Assembly (NCBI GenBank): GCA_902168105.1
Contig: CABHOY010000028.1
Coordinates: 1-64,000 of the forward strand
Source of the DNA: an uncultured Flavihumibacter sp.
Lineage (GTDB): Bacteria; Bacteroidota; Bacteroidia; Chitinophagales; Chitinophagaceae
Direction of reading: 5' to 3'
Length of the DNA stretch: 64,000 bases
The stretch's first letter is position 1. The number at the start of each line of letters is the position of its first letter. Positions 28,101 to 36,638 of the stretch are shown piece after piece. A program made the translations under genes and the position numbers. A model generated the notes under the pieces. That model saw only the letters and a list, made by a program, of their open reading frames with translations, was not told where the DNA came from and did no database searches.

Positions 28101-29715
28101 TGCAGCAGTAAAAGGAGATATCAAGTTTATTGTCTCCACAGCAACAAATACCGAAAGGCTCTCACTGCCTATCACCGTGAATAGTAACGGCTTCCCGGTT
28201 ATTACGACCATTTCTGGCAATAAGTCAACAGCAACCAGTTTCACGATCGGCGACATGATGGAAGGCAGTCTTGCAACAGAACTCAAAGTGTTCAATAATC
28301 TCGAAGGACAGTTGTTAAATGATATCGAATCTATGCTGCGAGAGCCTCATGGATGTTTCGAGCAAACATCCTCCAGCACTTACCCTAACATTTACATCTT
28401 AAAATATCTTCGGTCATCCAATAGGAGCAATCCTGACATTGAGAATAAAGCACTGACCTACATCAAAACCGGCCACCAGCGATTGATCGGATTCGAGACT
28501 GCAGAACATGGCTTTGAATGGTTCGGCAAAACACCACCACACGAAGCGCTGACGGCTTATGGCTTATTGGAGTTTACAGACATGCAGGAATTCATTAATG
28601 TCGATAAACAAATGCTGGCACGTACCAAAAAATTCCTGTTAAGCCGCAGAGATGGCAAAGGTACCTTCAACATAGTTAAGAACGGATTAGATGCTTTTGC
28701 ATCTGTACCTGACAAGATTGCCAATATCTACATTGTTTATGCACTTACGCAAGCCGGCATTGGCAGCGAGATACAGTTGGAATATGAAACTGCAGTGAAG
28801 CAGGCGTTAAATAGCAAAGATGCATATCAGTTGGCGATGATGGCACTTGCAGCCAGCAACATGAAGAATGAAAACGACTTCTCTCAATTGATGAAAGCCC
28901 TGCAGGAAACAAAATTAAGATCAGAAACCAGTGTCACAAATTCCAGGGAAACATCACTGAGAGTAGAAACAATGGCCCTGTATACCCTGGCGCTTACAAG
29001 AAAGAGATCACCTGACCTGGGCGCAATCGCCCAAATGGTATCACGCATACTTGGTGAAAAAACTTATTATGGCTATGGCTCCACACAAGCTACCATACTT
29101 GCGTTACAGGCCATCGTTGAGTACAGGCGACTAACAGGTGAAATTGCCGCCGCATCCAAAATGGAAATAAAAGTAAACAACAGGACCACCCTCGCAGGAA
29201 AAGATGTAATTACTAATATCAAAGAAGGTGACAATACCTTCTCTGTAAACTACACCAATGAAAAGGAGACCATCCCCTATCAACTCGAGCTGGCGTATTA
29301 TACCTTACTGCCACCCGACAATCCGGAAGCAGAACTGAAACTGTCTACACAACTTTCCACCAATAATACCAAAGTAGGTGAAACGGTGAGATTACAAATA
29401 GACGTGAAGAATACCAAAAACAGCTTGCAGCCAATGAGCATTGCGAAGATCGGCATACCGGCAGGATTAACAGTACAACCCTGGCAGTTAAAAGAGATCG
29501 TGGAAAAAAATCAGGTGGCCTATTACGAGATCTTCGATAATTACCTGGTATTATACTGGATGGGATTTGCGGAAGAAGAAACGAAGACTATTAACCTCGA
29601 CCTGAAAGCTGAAATTGCAGGTAAGTACAGAGGAAAGGCAAGTACCACATTCTTGTATTATACACCCGAATATAAACATTGGAATACAGGTACCCAGATA
29701 ACAATAGCAGAATAA
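25186..29715 (+). CDS. Alpha-2-macroglobulin-like protein with inserted carboxypeptidase-D-like and TonB plug domains
   Basis: This 1509-residue secreted protein has a signal peptide (SLILFLLVFMGKGNAQ) without lipobox. MG-type domains with the MG2 motif (IYIQTNHVFFKPGEDLFF) fill residues about 20-540. Residues about 540-625 resemble a carboxypeptidase-D-like domain (LSGIILDNNDQPVRSTVYL). Residues about 668-805 are a full SusC plug: TonB-box-like LNEIVVVGYGTQKK, LQGKVAGVNI, VRIRGAKSVSG, PLVILNGIPV, VLRDAAATAIYGSRGANGVILI. The A2M module follows (FRETIYWNPVVQTDKNGDATVEF) with a thioester-type site GCFEQ (Cys1057), then helical and receptor-binding-like domains to the end. It is tightly coupled to the barrel gene. 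Known A2Ms trap proteases. Here the plug suggests docking in the neighbour barrel and TonB contact. Confidence 0.88.
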   Translation: MNNYTKAYTSLILFLLVFMGKGNAQLAAYNDNKEKIYIQTNHVFFKPGEDLFFKVYLVNAKNQLISVISNVVYVEVVGPSGSVLQKMNYRVEDGYAEGHYQFSKEATGGLYKIRAYTTWMRNEKETTWFTKEITLQKVISPRVLMKLDFPRKGYGPGDEVTAAYSIRDLSNKAIPDYEIKYTVSIGGKEVQRERSRTDAAGKTNIRFRLPTDLVTNDGILNVTVNYAAYTEAISRSIPIALNKIDLQFMPEGGTLVENITTNVAFKAINEHGKPVDVAGEILDDLGNVAATFNSYHDGMGQFSFTPQAGKIYSAKVTSPSGIKQPFDLPAAAKKGIVMNIDRKEKLLQFKINTTQDMKIRLTGQSRDDTYYNKEISLKKGEQLIDIDPIKFPTGIARFTITNEQRMPLAERIVFLHPNRILQVKITTDKNKYQPREKVTLHLKTLDENGSPVTSNFSLSVIDDKLWSLADDKQDHILSWLLMSSELHGKIEEPQFYFKQEEKAAIPSLDLVMLTHGYRYFDYIDYIEKTGKPKYSPDLNNILSGIILDNNDQPVRSTVYLVSSTDKSIYRTGNVVEQHTGNDGLFFFTDISPAMNYHLIARPEGKKKPVTIKVLEQGSGYAPMPARKTRDPFDDDDRLPPPMLALNNPTKNQAAAKPEGFWQNKDGLPNNQGLNEIVVVGYGTQKKNELSGAVTQISSGQDVVTNVLNSLQGKVAGVNISPATGNPDGGVNVRIRGAKSVSGLDQPLVILNGIPVSSLEDAINAVDIESVYVLRDAAATAIYGSRGANGVILINSRNNRFPKTVVSLDRNYHYTSQAVQVKNNAYTVARRFYAPKYYSPETTERNDFRETIYWNPVVQTDKNGDATVEFYNSDATTTFRAIAEGIGFNGKIGRTEMTYAVAPPMSVDAKIPPYMTVGDNALIPLVIRNSSNKAIPANISTMLPNNIIAGSYSNTVEIPADTAIQVLIPIKATAAVKGDIKFIVSTATNTERLSLPITVNSNGFPVITTISGNKSTATSFTIGDMMEGSLATELKVFNNLEGQLLNDIESMLREPHGCFEQTSSSTYPNIYILKYLRSSNRSNPDIENKALTYIKTGHQRLIGFETAEHGFEWFGKTPPHEALTAYGLLEFTDMQEFINVDKQMLARTKKFLLSRRDGKGTFNIVKNGLDAFASVPDKIANIYIVYALTQAGIGSEIQLEYETAVKQALNSKDAYQLAMMALAASNMKNENDFSQLMKALQETKLRSETSVTNSRETSLRVETMALYTLALTRKRSPDLGAIAQMVSRILGEKTYYGYGSTQATILALQAIVEYRRLTGEIAAASKMEIKVNNRTTLAGKDVITNIKEGDNTFSVNYTNEKETIPYQLELAYYTLLPPDNPEAELKLSTQLSTNNTKVGETVRLQIDVKNTKNSLQPMSIAKIGIPAGLTVQPWQLKEIVEKNQVAYYEIFDNYLVLYWMGFAEEETKTINLDLKAEIAGKYRGKASTTFLYYTPEYKHWNTGTQITIAE

Positions 29716-29739
29716 TCAGTCTGACATATTGATGGAAAG

Positions 29740-29770
29740 AGGCTGTTCCGCTCCGGCGAACAGCCTTTTC
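29740..29770 (+). terminator. Terminator of the split-receptor operon
   Basis: Perfect 9-bp arms (29740-29748 and 29758-29766) are followed by TTTC, 25 bases past the stop. Confidence 0.7.
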
Positions 29771-30061
29771 TCATATGTACATCAATGATATATAACGTTA
29801 ACAATCGGTTGTCAATATTCACGTATGTAAGAAGCTTAGATCAGGCCGGTTGACAGGACTAACGGCTATCAAATTCATTTCGCCTCACTACATATATATA
29901 CAATATTACATAAGTTATCCGGTAGCGTGTAGAGCCACGTATAAAATTTTTGTTATGCACAAAATTATATCATCTGATAAATGAGATAAACGGTTTTAGC
30001 AATCCTTTAACTAATATTATTTTATTGCAAACCAATGCAATCCTGTTTCGTATTACAGCGA
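29771..30061. other. Intergenic stretch, no gene seen
   Basis: AT-rich DNA between the operon terminator and the nuclease remnant. I see no coding frame, RNA signature or repeat that I can support. Confidence 0.5.
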
Positions 30062-30653
30062 TCGGACTGGGTTAGCCGGCATACCAGCAGTACAGATCTC
30101 AGTAGCGTTTCGTCAGGATGACTTCAGCGCCGATACTTCCCTTCCTTCCGGATGGAGCCAGGCGGGCGCCAGCAGCTACTCAGGCAGCAAATGGTCACCG
30201 CAATTCATCTACTATCCTGACGACCAATTTGATCCTTCTGGCGCCACAGAACAATCAACAGACATGGAATAATCTTGAAATGTATATCCGCACGCTTGTT
30301 ACAGCAGGTAATGAAGTATACGTAGTAATGGGAAATTATGGTACCGGAGGCACGGGAAGTAATGGAGGGACCACGACCACTATTAATAATGGTCATATAA
30401 CAGTACCGGCACGTGTATGGAAAGTAATTGTAGTTCTCTCTAATGGTAATAATGATCTCAGTCGTATTACTACATCAACACGGGTGATTGCAGTGAACAC
30501 ACCAAACATCAACAGCATCGGAACAGACTGGAAAGTTACCGCACAAGTGTAGATGCGATAGAAGCTGCAACGGGCTATGATCTGTTATCCAACGTATCTC
30601 CAAGTATACAACAGGTTGTAGAAGCGCAGGCAGATAATCATAACGGAAATTAA
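30062..30653 (+). pseudogene. Decayed DNA/RNA non-specific endonuclease (NUC family)
   Basis: Pieces of one nuclease appear in successive frames. First DWVSRHTSSTDLSSV; then RQDDFSADTSLPSGWSQAG from about 30113; then from about 30178 NSSTILTTNLILLAPQNNQQ, YIRTLVTAGNEVYVVMGNYG, HITVPARVWKVIVVL and STRVIAVNTPNINS. After another shift near 30530 come YRTSVDAIEAATGYDLLSNV and a stop at 30651. The order matches secreted NUC endonucleases of Bacteroidota. The RGH-type active-site segment expected between the second and third pieces is missing. At least three frameshifts or deletions and a lost N-terminus show it is not functional. An apparent 144-residue open frame (30118-30552) is only part of it. 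Confidence 0.8.
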
Positions 30654-30654
30654 G

Positions 30655-30726
30655 AATTACGATTAGAATCATGATTTGATACAAGGATCACCCATAGTAT
30701 GCAAATCATGATTCTATTTCGTAATT
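30655..30726. terminator. Long AT-rich inverted repeat between nuclease remnant and beta-helix gene
   Basis: Arms 30655-30676 and 30703-30726 are complementary with few mismatches. The repeat lies 9 bases past the stop of the minus-strand beta-helix gene and probably terminates it. Confidence 0.6.
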
Positions 30727-30735
30727 ATTGGCCTA

Positions 30736-32136
30736 CTAGAGTTTTTTCACATACCCAGCTGTGTAACCGCCAGTAAGCGCCTTGTTTGTGATCTGGTACA
30801 AGCTGCTTGCAGAAGTACCGGCTTTAGCCACTGTTGCAAACTTGTAGTTCGCCAGCGAACCAGTACCTTCAGTCACCACTGCACCATTCTCAAGGTAGAT
30901 GTAGTATTTAGAGTAGATCGTACCAACGCCTTTCACCGGAGCGATGAACACATTGCCATTTACAATGTTCCTACCGGTTTGGCCACTGTAACCATTGATA
31001 CGGAGGTTATTACCTTTAGTGTTAGCCACAGTATTGTTTAAGAACTGTACGCTAGCTCCAGCAGCACCTCTCATACTTACGCCGTCACCTTCATTATCAG
31101 CGAACAGGTTATTCTTGATAATGTGAGCGGTACCTGAACCATAGAACTGGCACAGTTCACCCCAACCGTTACGAACGATATTGTCGTGCGTATTGGTACC
31201 GGTTGTACGACCACCGATCAGGATACCACCATTGTGAGCCGAGTTGTGCTGTGTAGCCCAATTCGTCACGGTGTTACCATAGATTTCAACGTTGTCCATC
31301 GCAGATGTCTGAATACCATCCAGGCCACTGTTAGATACAGTGTTGCTGTAGATCTTCACACCATTCCATTTGATTGGCTGTACATAAGTGTGACCTGCAG
31401 TCATACCTGCGGTAGTACCATAGTAAGGTACCCACGCTGTGAGGTCCCAATAGGTTGCAGTGTGACCGAGATACATCGCTTCGTTCCTGGTATTGTTAAC
31501 AGAAATACCGTGGATGGACAGGTTGTACATAGTTGAGTTAGGATACGCGGTAGATGCATCACCTTTAACTGGTTCTGTCTTCGCTACGATACCTGTACCA
31601 CCATTGTTGATGCTCAGATTGTAGATCTCGAAGTTGTCAGTATGGTTGCCCAGATGAATGTTGAAGTAAGCTTCTCTCGCAGCACTGGTAGAACCGTTCA
31701 CTACGAAATATGCTTTACCATTCGGGCTACCCAGTTTAATGTAGTGGCAATTTGAAAAGTCAAGTGCGCATGGATAACCACCACCGCTCCATGAAGGATC
31801 TCCAAAATAGGAAATTACGCCCGCTGGATTCCGGAAAGTGATCGGAGCAGCTGCCGTCCCACTCATGTTAGAAATAAAAACCGCTTTAAATGTCCCTTTC
31901 AGGTTAATAATGTCGCCCGGCTTATAAGTACCATTCTTATTGTCTATGATCAATCTTCCGTTCGCATCCGGTACCAACGTAAAAGTCCTTCCAGTTGTAG
32001 CGGTAACACTCGTTGCTGAATTTTCGATCGTCTTATCAATGCTTTCGTCTGCTTCTTTTTTACATCCTGCAACAAACGATAATAGTGCTGCTGCGGCAAT
32101 AAGCGTATGCCTGCGGTAGTTGTGTGTAATTTTCAT
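30736..32136 (-). CDS. Right-handed parallel beta-helix lipoprotein (polysaccharide lyase-like)
   Basis: The 466-residue product has a lipoprotein signal (LIAAAALLSFVAGC). From about residue 115 on it is a ladder of short beta-helix turns: YIKLGSPNGKAYFVVNG, FEIYNLSINNGGTGIV, NGVKIYSNTVSNSGLDGIQTS, NVEIYGNTVTNW, HIIKNNLFADNEGDGVSMRG, VQFLNNTVANTKGNNLRI. The N-terminal part (ANGRLIIDNKNGTYKPGDIINLKGTF) is typical of Bacteroidota proteins with a right-handed beta-helix such as pectate lyase-like enzymes. No catalytic Asp/Arg set can be assigned with confidence. Probable role: binding or cleavage of acidic polysaccharide at the cell surface. Confidence 0.78.
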   Translation of the reverse strand: MKITHNYRRHTLIAAAALLSFVAGCKKEADESIDKTIENSATSVTATTGRTFTLVPDANGRLIIDNKNGTYKPGDIINLKGTFKAVFISNMSGTAAAPITFRNPAGVISYFGDPSWSGGGYPCALDFSNCHYIKLGSPNGKAYFVVNGSTSAAREAYFNIHLGNHTDNFEIYNLSINNGGTGIVAKTEPVKGDASTAYPNSTMYNLSIHGISVNNTRNEAMYLGHTATYWDLTAWVPYYGTTAGMTAGHTYVQPIKWNGVKIYSNTVSNSGLDGIQTSAMDNVEIYGNTVTNWATQHNSAHNGGILIGGRTTGTNTHDNIVRNGWGELCQFYGSGTAHIIKNNLFADNEGDGVSMRGAAGASVQFLNNTVANTKGNNLRINGYSGQTGRNIVNGNVFIAPVKGVGTIYSKYYIYLENGAVVTEGTGSLANYKFATVAKAGTSASSLYQITNKALTGGYTAGYVKKL

Positions 32137-32981
32137 GGTTTTTCTATAATGTTATGGTCATGCAAGCCGCCTTCTTGCGTTTTTCCCCCTGCAAGCGGCT
32201 CAAGTGATATGGTTTAAATATTAAAAATTCCTCTAATGTTGTTTTACTCTTAATTTTCTCAAAAATTTGGCAAATTTTCTCTGCAATGCATTTAACTTAT
32301 AACAATACCCCCTTTTTTTTTAGACGTTTTCAAAAAATAAGCAAAAGTACTTTCTCCAAAACGGGAGCGAAGTTAAAATATTATGCCTGGAATAAAACTT
32401 TTTTTTCGCTCCAAAAGCCAGACTATCAATAACTAATATACAAAATAAATATACATAAATTTATTTAATGTGTTAATTATTTCTAACCTGAAATTGACCC
32501 GGGATAATTAGATCTCCTAATCTGTAACGGAGAAGAATATATTTAAAATCACCCGTTTTCTAACGGCGAAGTCTGTATTTATTTACACCAAAATCTAACG
32601 AGCAAGGATATAAAAAAGAAATATATAATACATAACGAACATTGACTGGCACCCGGTTTTCCATACGGAAAATTCAACTTTTTAGCCCCAGAAACACTAT
32701 TGTACAGGGCATATGAAATATAGGCATACCGCAAGCAACGCTCCCGTATTATCTATGCTTCAACGAAACAAAAGCTTACCTTTTTTTTAAGAGATATTTG
32801 AAATGGTACACTGAAAAATATGTAAATCTCCACTTATGGCATTCTGTAAGATCTGTCAGACTGCCTTTGTAGCAAATCACAACACATTGATAATTAACAA
32901 ATAATACATCTGGAACCGTTTTTGCAAGCACTACTGTTATCATCCTTTTTGGAAAGCCTTTATTCAGCAAAACATCTTTAT
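32137..32981. other. AT-rich intergenic region, 5' leader of the beta-helix gene
   Basis: The 845 bases contain no supported gene. About 30 bases before the beta-helix start, 32164-32201 can fold into a short hairpin (AGCCGC with GCGGCT). The rest (32220-32750) is strongly AT-rich with poly-A and poly-T runs. Base composition differs clearly from the coding DNA on both sides. Confidence 0.4.
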
Positions 32982-33404
32982 ATGAGGACGAAAGCACAAT
33001 ATGTCGTTGCAGTTTGGCTGGCAAATTTTGACCATGAGAAAGAACTGCATAATTATCTGGAAGTAACGTATGATGAAGATGGCAGCCGTCAGTCGGAATT
33101 TGGCAATGCCGTAGGCCTAAAAAACTTTGATAGTGACTTCCTGGAACATACATCTTTCACCGATACAATGAAGGCTGAAGAGATCGTAAGCGGTGTTTCC
33201 TTCAGTGAATACTTTAAACAGGATCTCACACCGTTACTCAATCATGCATCACTATCGGCGCACAATACGATCATATTCCTGTATGGCAAACAGGATGTAT
33301 ACGGCACTATCAACGAGCATATATTCTCCCTTGCAGGAATGCCCAGAAAGCCGTTGCCATTCAGTTTTATTGGTACTATAAAATTTGAGATAGAGAATCA
33401 GTGA
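32982..33404 (+). CDS. Imm22-like (DUF4284) immunity protein, orphan
   Basis: From the ATG at 32982 (an upstream TTG frame start at 32922 is unlikely) the product has 140 residues. The pattern VVAVWLANFDHEKELHNYLEV, SEFGNAVGLKNFDSDFLEHT and a C-terminal LPFSFIGTIKFE resembles Imm22/DUF4284. In that family WlG.F.see.l..Y and a DxDFlE motif are conserved. Imm22 proteins neutralise polymorphic toxins in the cytoplasm. No toxin gene lies next to it. The nearest nuclease sequence is the pseudogene 2.3 kb upstream, and no link can be shown. Function is inferred from family resemblance only. Confidence 0.6.
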   Translation: MRTKAQYVVAVWLANFDHEKELHNYLEVTYDEDGSRQSEFGNAVGLKNFDSDFLEHTSFTDTMKAEEIVSGVSFSEYFKQDLTPLLNHASLSAHNTIIFLYGKQDVYGTINEHIFSLAGMPRKPLPFSFIGTIKFEIENQ

Positions 33405-33431
33405 ACTGGTTCTAAAAGAGGGTTATAACAG

Positions 33432-33460
33432 TGAAGGTCTCACTGATCGTGAGACCTTCA
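33432..33460. terminator. Bidirectional terminator between Imm22-like gene and cydB
   Basis: Perfect 12-bp arms (33432-33443 and 33449-33460) enclose a 5-base loop between two convergent genes. Confidence 0.75.
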
Positions 33461-33472
33461 TTTATTTAAAGA

Positions 33473-34489
33473 CTAATGCCATTGTCCTTTATTCTTCTGG
33501 AAACTATAGATCAGGTAAAATAAGGCCGGTAAGATAAAAACGCTACCCAGCAACAACGCCATTCCCAACGAGTAGATCGTTTTCTCCTGCCCTGCGTGTT
33601 CCATCAGTGAGAGATACTTCCCTCCTTTCAGGACCACGATATTAGGATAATGCCTTAAGGTTATTGCAAGGAGTATCATAGTCACCTGAAATCCAGCCAG
33701 CACACGGATAATATATACTTTGCCCTTCTTCAGCAACAGGTACCACAACAGTGCCAGCGAAAGCAATGCTGCTATCAGCGCAATCACTCCTACTGCATTA
33801 TCAAAAAGCCACTCGTTGAGAGGGATCCCTTCGCTATGCGCCACCCAGAACACCAGTGCTCCTAATATTCCCGCCGCTACGTTCATCTGTTTGGCCTTCC
33901 TTATAAAACGAATGCGACTGGCATCATCTTTTGTTTCCCCGATAATAAAGATGGCCGCCAGATAACCACAAATTGCCACCGTAAAAAAGCCGACCGTTAC
34001 AGAAAACCAGTTCAGCCAACTGAATATATAAGCAGTCCCAAAGTCTGCCGCATTTGTATCTATTTTACCTGAAACTGCACTCGCTGCGATCACCCCAAGG
34101 AAAAATGGCGTTACAAAACTTGAATACACAAAGATCTTATTGTAGACCTTTTGCATATTGTCCACTACCGCATCGTAGTTCCTGAAGGTAAAAGCAGTTC
34201 CTCTGGCAATAATACCAAACAACATGATCACCAACGGGATATGCAGATGTGTAGATACGGTTGTGTAGATCTCCGGGAAGCCAACAAATAATACAACGAT
34301 AGCAATGATCAGCCACATGTGATTTGCCTCCCAAACCGGGCCTATCGCCTGGTACATGGTCGTACGTGTATATTGCTTATTCTTATTGGATGTGAATAAT
34401 TCAATGATCCCAGCTCCAAAGTCTGCTCCTCCCAATAATATATATAACAAAATGGCTGCCCATAAAAATGCGATCACTACATAGATCAT
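33473..34489 (-). CDS. cydB: Cytochrome bd oxidase subunit II
   Basis: The 338-residue membrane protein has about eight hydrophobic spans and the CydB start (FLWAAILLYILLGGADFGAGIIELF). Further family motifs are GPVWEANHMWLIIAIVVLFVGFPEIY and FTFRNYD. It is the structural partner of CydA in the quinol-oxidising bd oxidase, which reduces oxygen to water without proton pumping and tolerates low oxygen, NO and sulfide. It starts 12 bases after the cydA stop, so the two form an operon. I saw no cydX-like small gene and no cydDC export genes nearby. Confidence 0.93.
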   Translation of the reverse strand: MIYVVIAFLWAAILLYILLGGADFGAGIIELFTSNKNKQYTRTTMYQAIGPVWEANHMWLIIAIVVLFVGFPEIYTTVSTHLHIPLVIMLFGIIARGTAFTFRNYDAVVDNMQKVYNKIFVYSSFVTPFFLGVIAASAVSGKIDTNAADFGTAYIFSWLNWFSVTVGFFTVAICGYLAAIFIIGETKDDASRIRFIRKAKQMNVAAGILGALVFWVAHSEGIPLNEWLFDNAVGVIALIAALLSLALLWYLLLKKGKVYIIRVLAGFQVTMILLAITLRHYPNIVVLKGGKYLSLMEHAGQEKTIYSLGMALLLGSVFILPALFYLIYSFQKNKGQWH

Positions 34490-34501
34490 GATACTGAAAT
34501 T

Positions 34502-35821
34502 TTAAGCTGTCGGTGAAACATCATACAATTTATCCACCATCTTTATCTGCCGGTACAGCAGGAACGTTACTATCAGCGACAAGGATATATATACTGCGGT
34601 GAAGATGTAGAACGAATAAACGATACCCGGCATCGGTGTAACGGCATCCGCTGTACGCATAATGCCATTAATGATCCATGGTTGACGTCCCACCTCCGTT
34701 ACTGTCCATCCTGCTTCTACTGCAATGAATCCCATTGGCGTAGCCAGTACAAATAAGCGTAGCAGCCATGAATGCTGCAGCCAGCTTTTCTTTTTCAAGA
34801 TCGCAACGAAGTAACACAGGGATATCAGTAACATCAATACTCCCAGGCCCACCATTATCTGGAACGCATAGTGTGTGATCGCAACCGGAGGCTGATCCTG
34901 CTCCGGAATTTTATCCAGTCCGGTCACCGGTGTCTGGAAGTCGCTATGCACCATAAAGCTTAGCATACCCGGTAACTTAAGCGCATATTTTACTTCCTTC
35001 GCTTTACTGTCCGGTATACCTCCTACTATCAGTGATGCAGCCGCTTCCGTATGAAAATGCGCTTCCATGGCCGCCAGCTTTGCAGGTTGTCTTTTCGCCA
35101 CATCCTTGGCAGAGATATCTCCACTCAATGGCTGAAGCAATGCCGCCACGCAGGCAAAAACTGCCGCTATCCTGAAAGACTGCATATGAAAGCGTACATT
35201 CTTTTTCTTAAGGATCATTAACGCATGAATACCCGCCACTGCAAATCCTGTCGCAACAAAGGCTGCGATACACATGTGCAACGCCTGAGAGAACCATGCA
35301 TCATTAAACATCGCCTGTATAGGATCTATATTCAGATATTGCCCATTCACATAATCAAATCCTGCAGGACTGTTCATCCAGGCATTGGCAGCCACTACCA
35401 GTATACCCGACACCAATCCGCTTACTCCTACCACTACACCCGTGAACCAGTGGAACCACCTGTTAAATCTTCCCCATCCATACAAAAAGAATCCTAACGC
35501 TATCGCCTCTATGAAAAATGCTGTTCCTTCCAGCGAAAATGGCATACCGAATATCGGGCCTGCATGTTTCATAAATTCCGGCCATAACAATCCCAGCTCA
35601 AAAGAGAGCACCGTACCCGATACTGCCCCCGTAGCAAAGAAAATAGCCACACCCTTACTCCATGCTTTCGTGATGTTCCTGTATACGACGTCGTTGGTCC
35701 TGAGCCAGTAAAAGTGCGCAACCGCCATAAAAAAAGGCATAACCATACCGATACAGGAGAACACAATATGGAAACCTAATGACAGCGCCATCTGAGACCT
35801 GGCAGCTATAAAATCCTCCAT
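34502..35821 (-). CDS. cydA: Cytochrome bd oxidase subunit I
   Basis: The ATG at 35821 gives the normal CydA start (MEDFIAARSQMALSLGFHIVF, with the conserved His haem ligand) and 439 residues, shorter than E. coli CydA. Visible motifs are GTVLSFELGLLWPEFM, the quinol-loop block DISAKDVAKRQPAKLAAMEAHF and the C-terminal GWTVTEVGRQPWIING. The length between these blocks fits the short Q-loop class. It forms the haem-bearing subunit with CydB in the inner membrane. A -7-like element (35843-35850 on the minus strand, TAGTTTTG) lies 22 bases upstream. Confidence 0.93.
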   Translation of the reverse strand: MEDFIAARSQMALSLGFHIVFSCIGMVMPFFMAVAHFYWLRTNDVVYRNITKAWSKGVAIFFATGAVSGTVLSFELGLLWPEFMKHAGPIFGMPFSLEGTAFFIEAIALGFFLYGWGRFNRWFHWFTGVVVGVSGLVSGILVVAANAWMNSPAGFDYVNGQYLNIDPIQAMFNDAWFSQALHMCIAAFVATGFAVAGIHALMILKKKNVRFHMQSFRIAAVFACVAALLQPLSGDISAKDVAKRQPAKLAAMEAHFHTEAAASLIVGGIPDSKAKEVKYALKLPGMLSFMVHSDFQTPVTGLDKIPEQDQPPVAITHYAFQIMVGLGVLMLLISLCYFVAILKKKSWLQHSWLLRLFVLATPMGFIAVEAGWTVTEVGRQPWIINGIMRTADAVTPMPGIVYSFYIFTAVYISLSLIVTFLLYRQIKMVDKLYDVSPTA

Positions 35822-35910
35822 TGGCAATTTCAATTTACATGTCAAAACTACTAAATACACAACAGGCGACTATGACAAATATCATTTCAGTACAAACAGG
35901 TATAAAAAAA

Positions 35911-35930
35911 GCGCTAAGTTGTATTAGCGC
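35911..35930 (-). terminator. Terminator of the ICMT-like gene
   Basis: The 7-bp stem 35911-35917/35924-35930 has a 6-base loop and is followed on the minus strand by seven T's. Confidence 0.7.
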
Positions 35931-35937
35931 CTTCATA

Positions 35938-36468
35938 TTAATAATCGTTAAACTGCACTTTCATTACCTTTTCCTCTTCCCTTATCCGGTTCACCAACGG
36001 GATCATATAAATAGCCATCCCTATCAGCAAAGTGCCCCATGCATGAAAAAATATGGCAAACCCGATCAGCTCCGGTATCACACTCAAATAATAGTTAGGA
36101 TGTCTTACGATCCTGAACAATGCTGATTTGTTAATTGTATGATAACCGGGAGGAGCAATGATCAGTTTCAGTGTCCATATATGCCTTATGGAATAGATCA
36201 CATAGTACAATACCGCCACAGATGTCACAAAGATAGCCAATCCTGCATAACTTATATTGTCATAAAAGAATGCTCCTTTAAGTGAGCCCTCTGTAATACA
36301 GGACAAATAAAACAGTATATGGGCCACTATCAGGAATATGGAATTCCGCTTGCCATATTCAACAGCACCCATTTTTTTGAGCTTACGCTCATTGATCCCG
36401 GAAATAACCATGCTGATAAGACGTAAAAGAACGGTTAAGAAAAATACGGTTAGAATAATGGTATTCAT
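35938..36468 (-). CDS. Isoprenylcysteine carboxyl methyltransferase-like membrane protein
   Basis: The 176-residue protein has five or so hydrophobic spans and the ICMT/PEMT-type C-terminus (LFRIVRHPNYYLSVIPELIG, then RIREEEKVMK), the part that binds S-adenosylmethionine. In bacteria such enzymes often accompany type III polyketide synthases, methylating their lipid products, but no such synthase is adjacent. The substrate is unknown. It lies upstream of cydAB in the same direction but has its own terminator. Confidence 0.75.
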   Translation of the reverse strand: MNTIILTVFFLTVLLRLISMVISGINERKLKKMGAVEYGKRNSIFLIVAHILFYLSCITEGSLKGAFFYDNISYAGLAIFVTSVAVLYYVIYSIRHIWTLKLIIAPPGYHTINKSALFRIVRHPNYYLSVIPELIGFAIFFHAWGTLLIGMAIYMIPLVNRIREEEKVMKVQFNDY

Positions 36469-36638
36469 GAGTAATTATTAAAACATTTATATCGCAAAAT
36501 AACATAATTCTTTTCATGCACTGACATATCGCCGTCCGGACCAATATTTGCACTATCAGTCCAACAAATTAAATCGTTTACAGGAGCAGCACCAAAAGAC
36601 CGCCTTCCTTATTAAAGGCATTCATAAAAACAGTAACC

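Noticed and set aside
30118..30552. 144-residue open frame as an intact gene
   Set aside because: It is one frame of a frameshifted nuclease. Pieces of the same protein continue in other frames on both sides.
32220..32760. Replication origin or AT-rich unwinding element
   Set aside because: It is AT-rich, but no DnaA-box cluster or dnaA/parAB genes are nearby.
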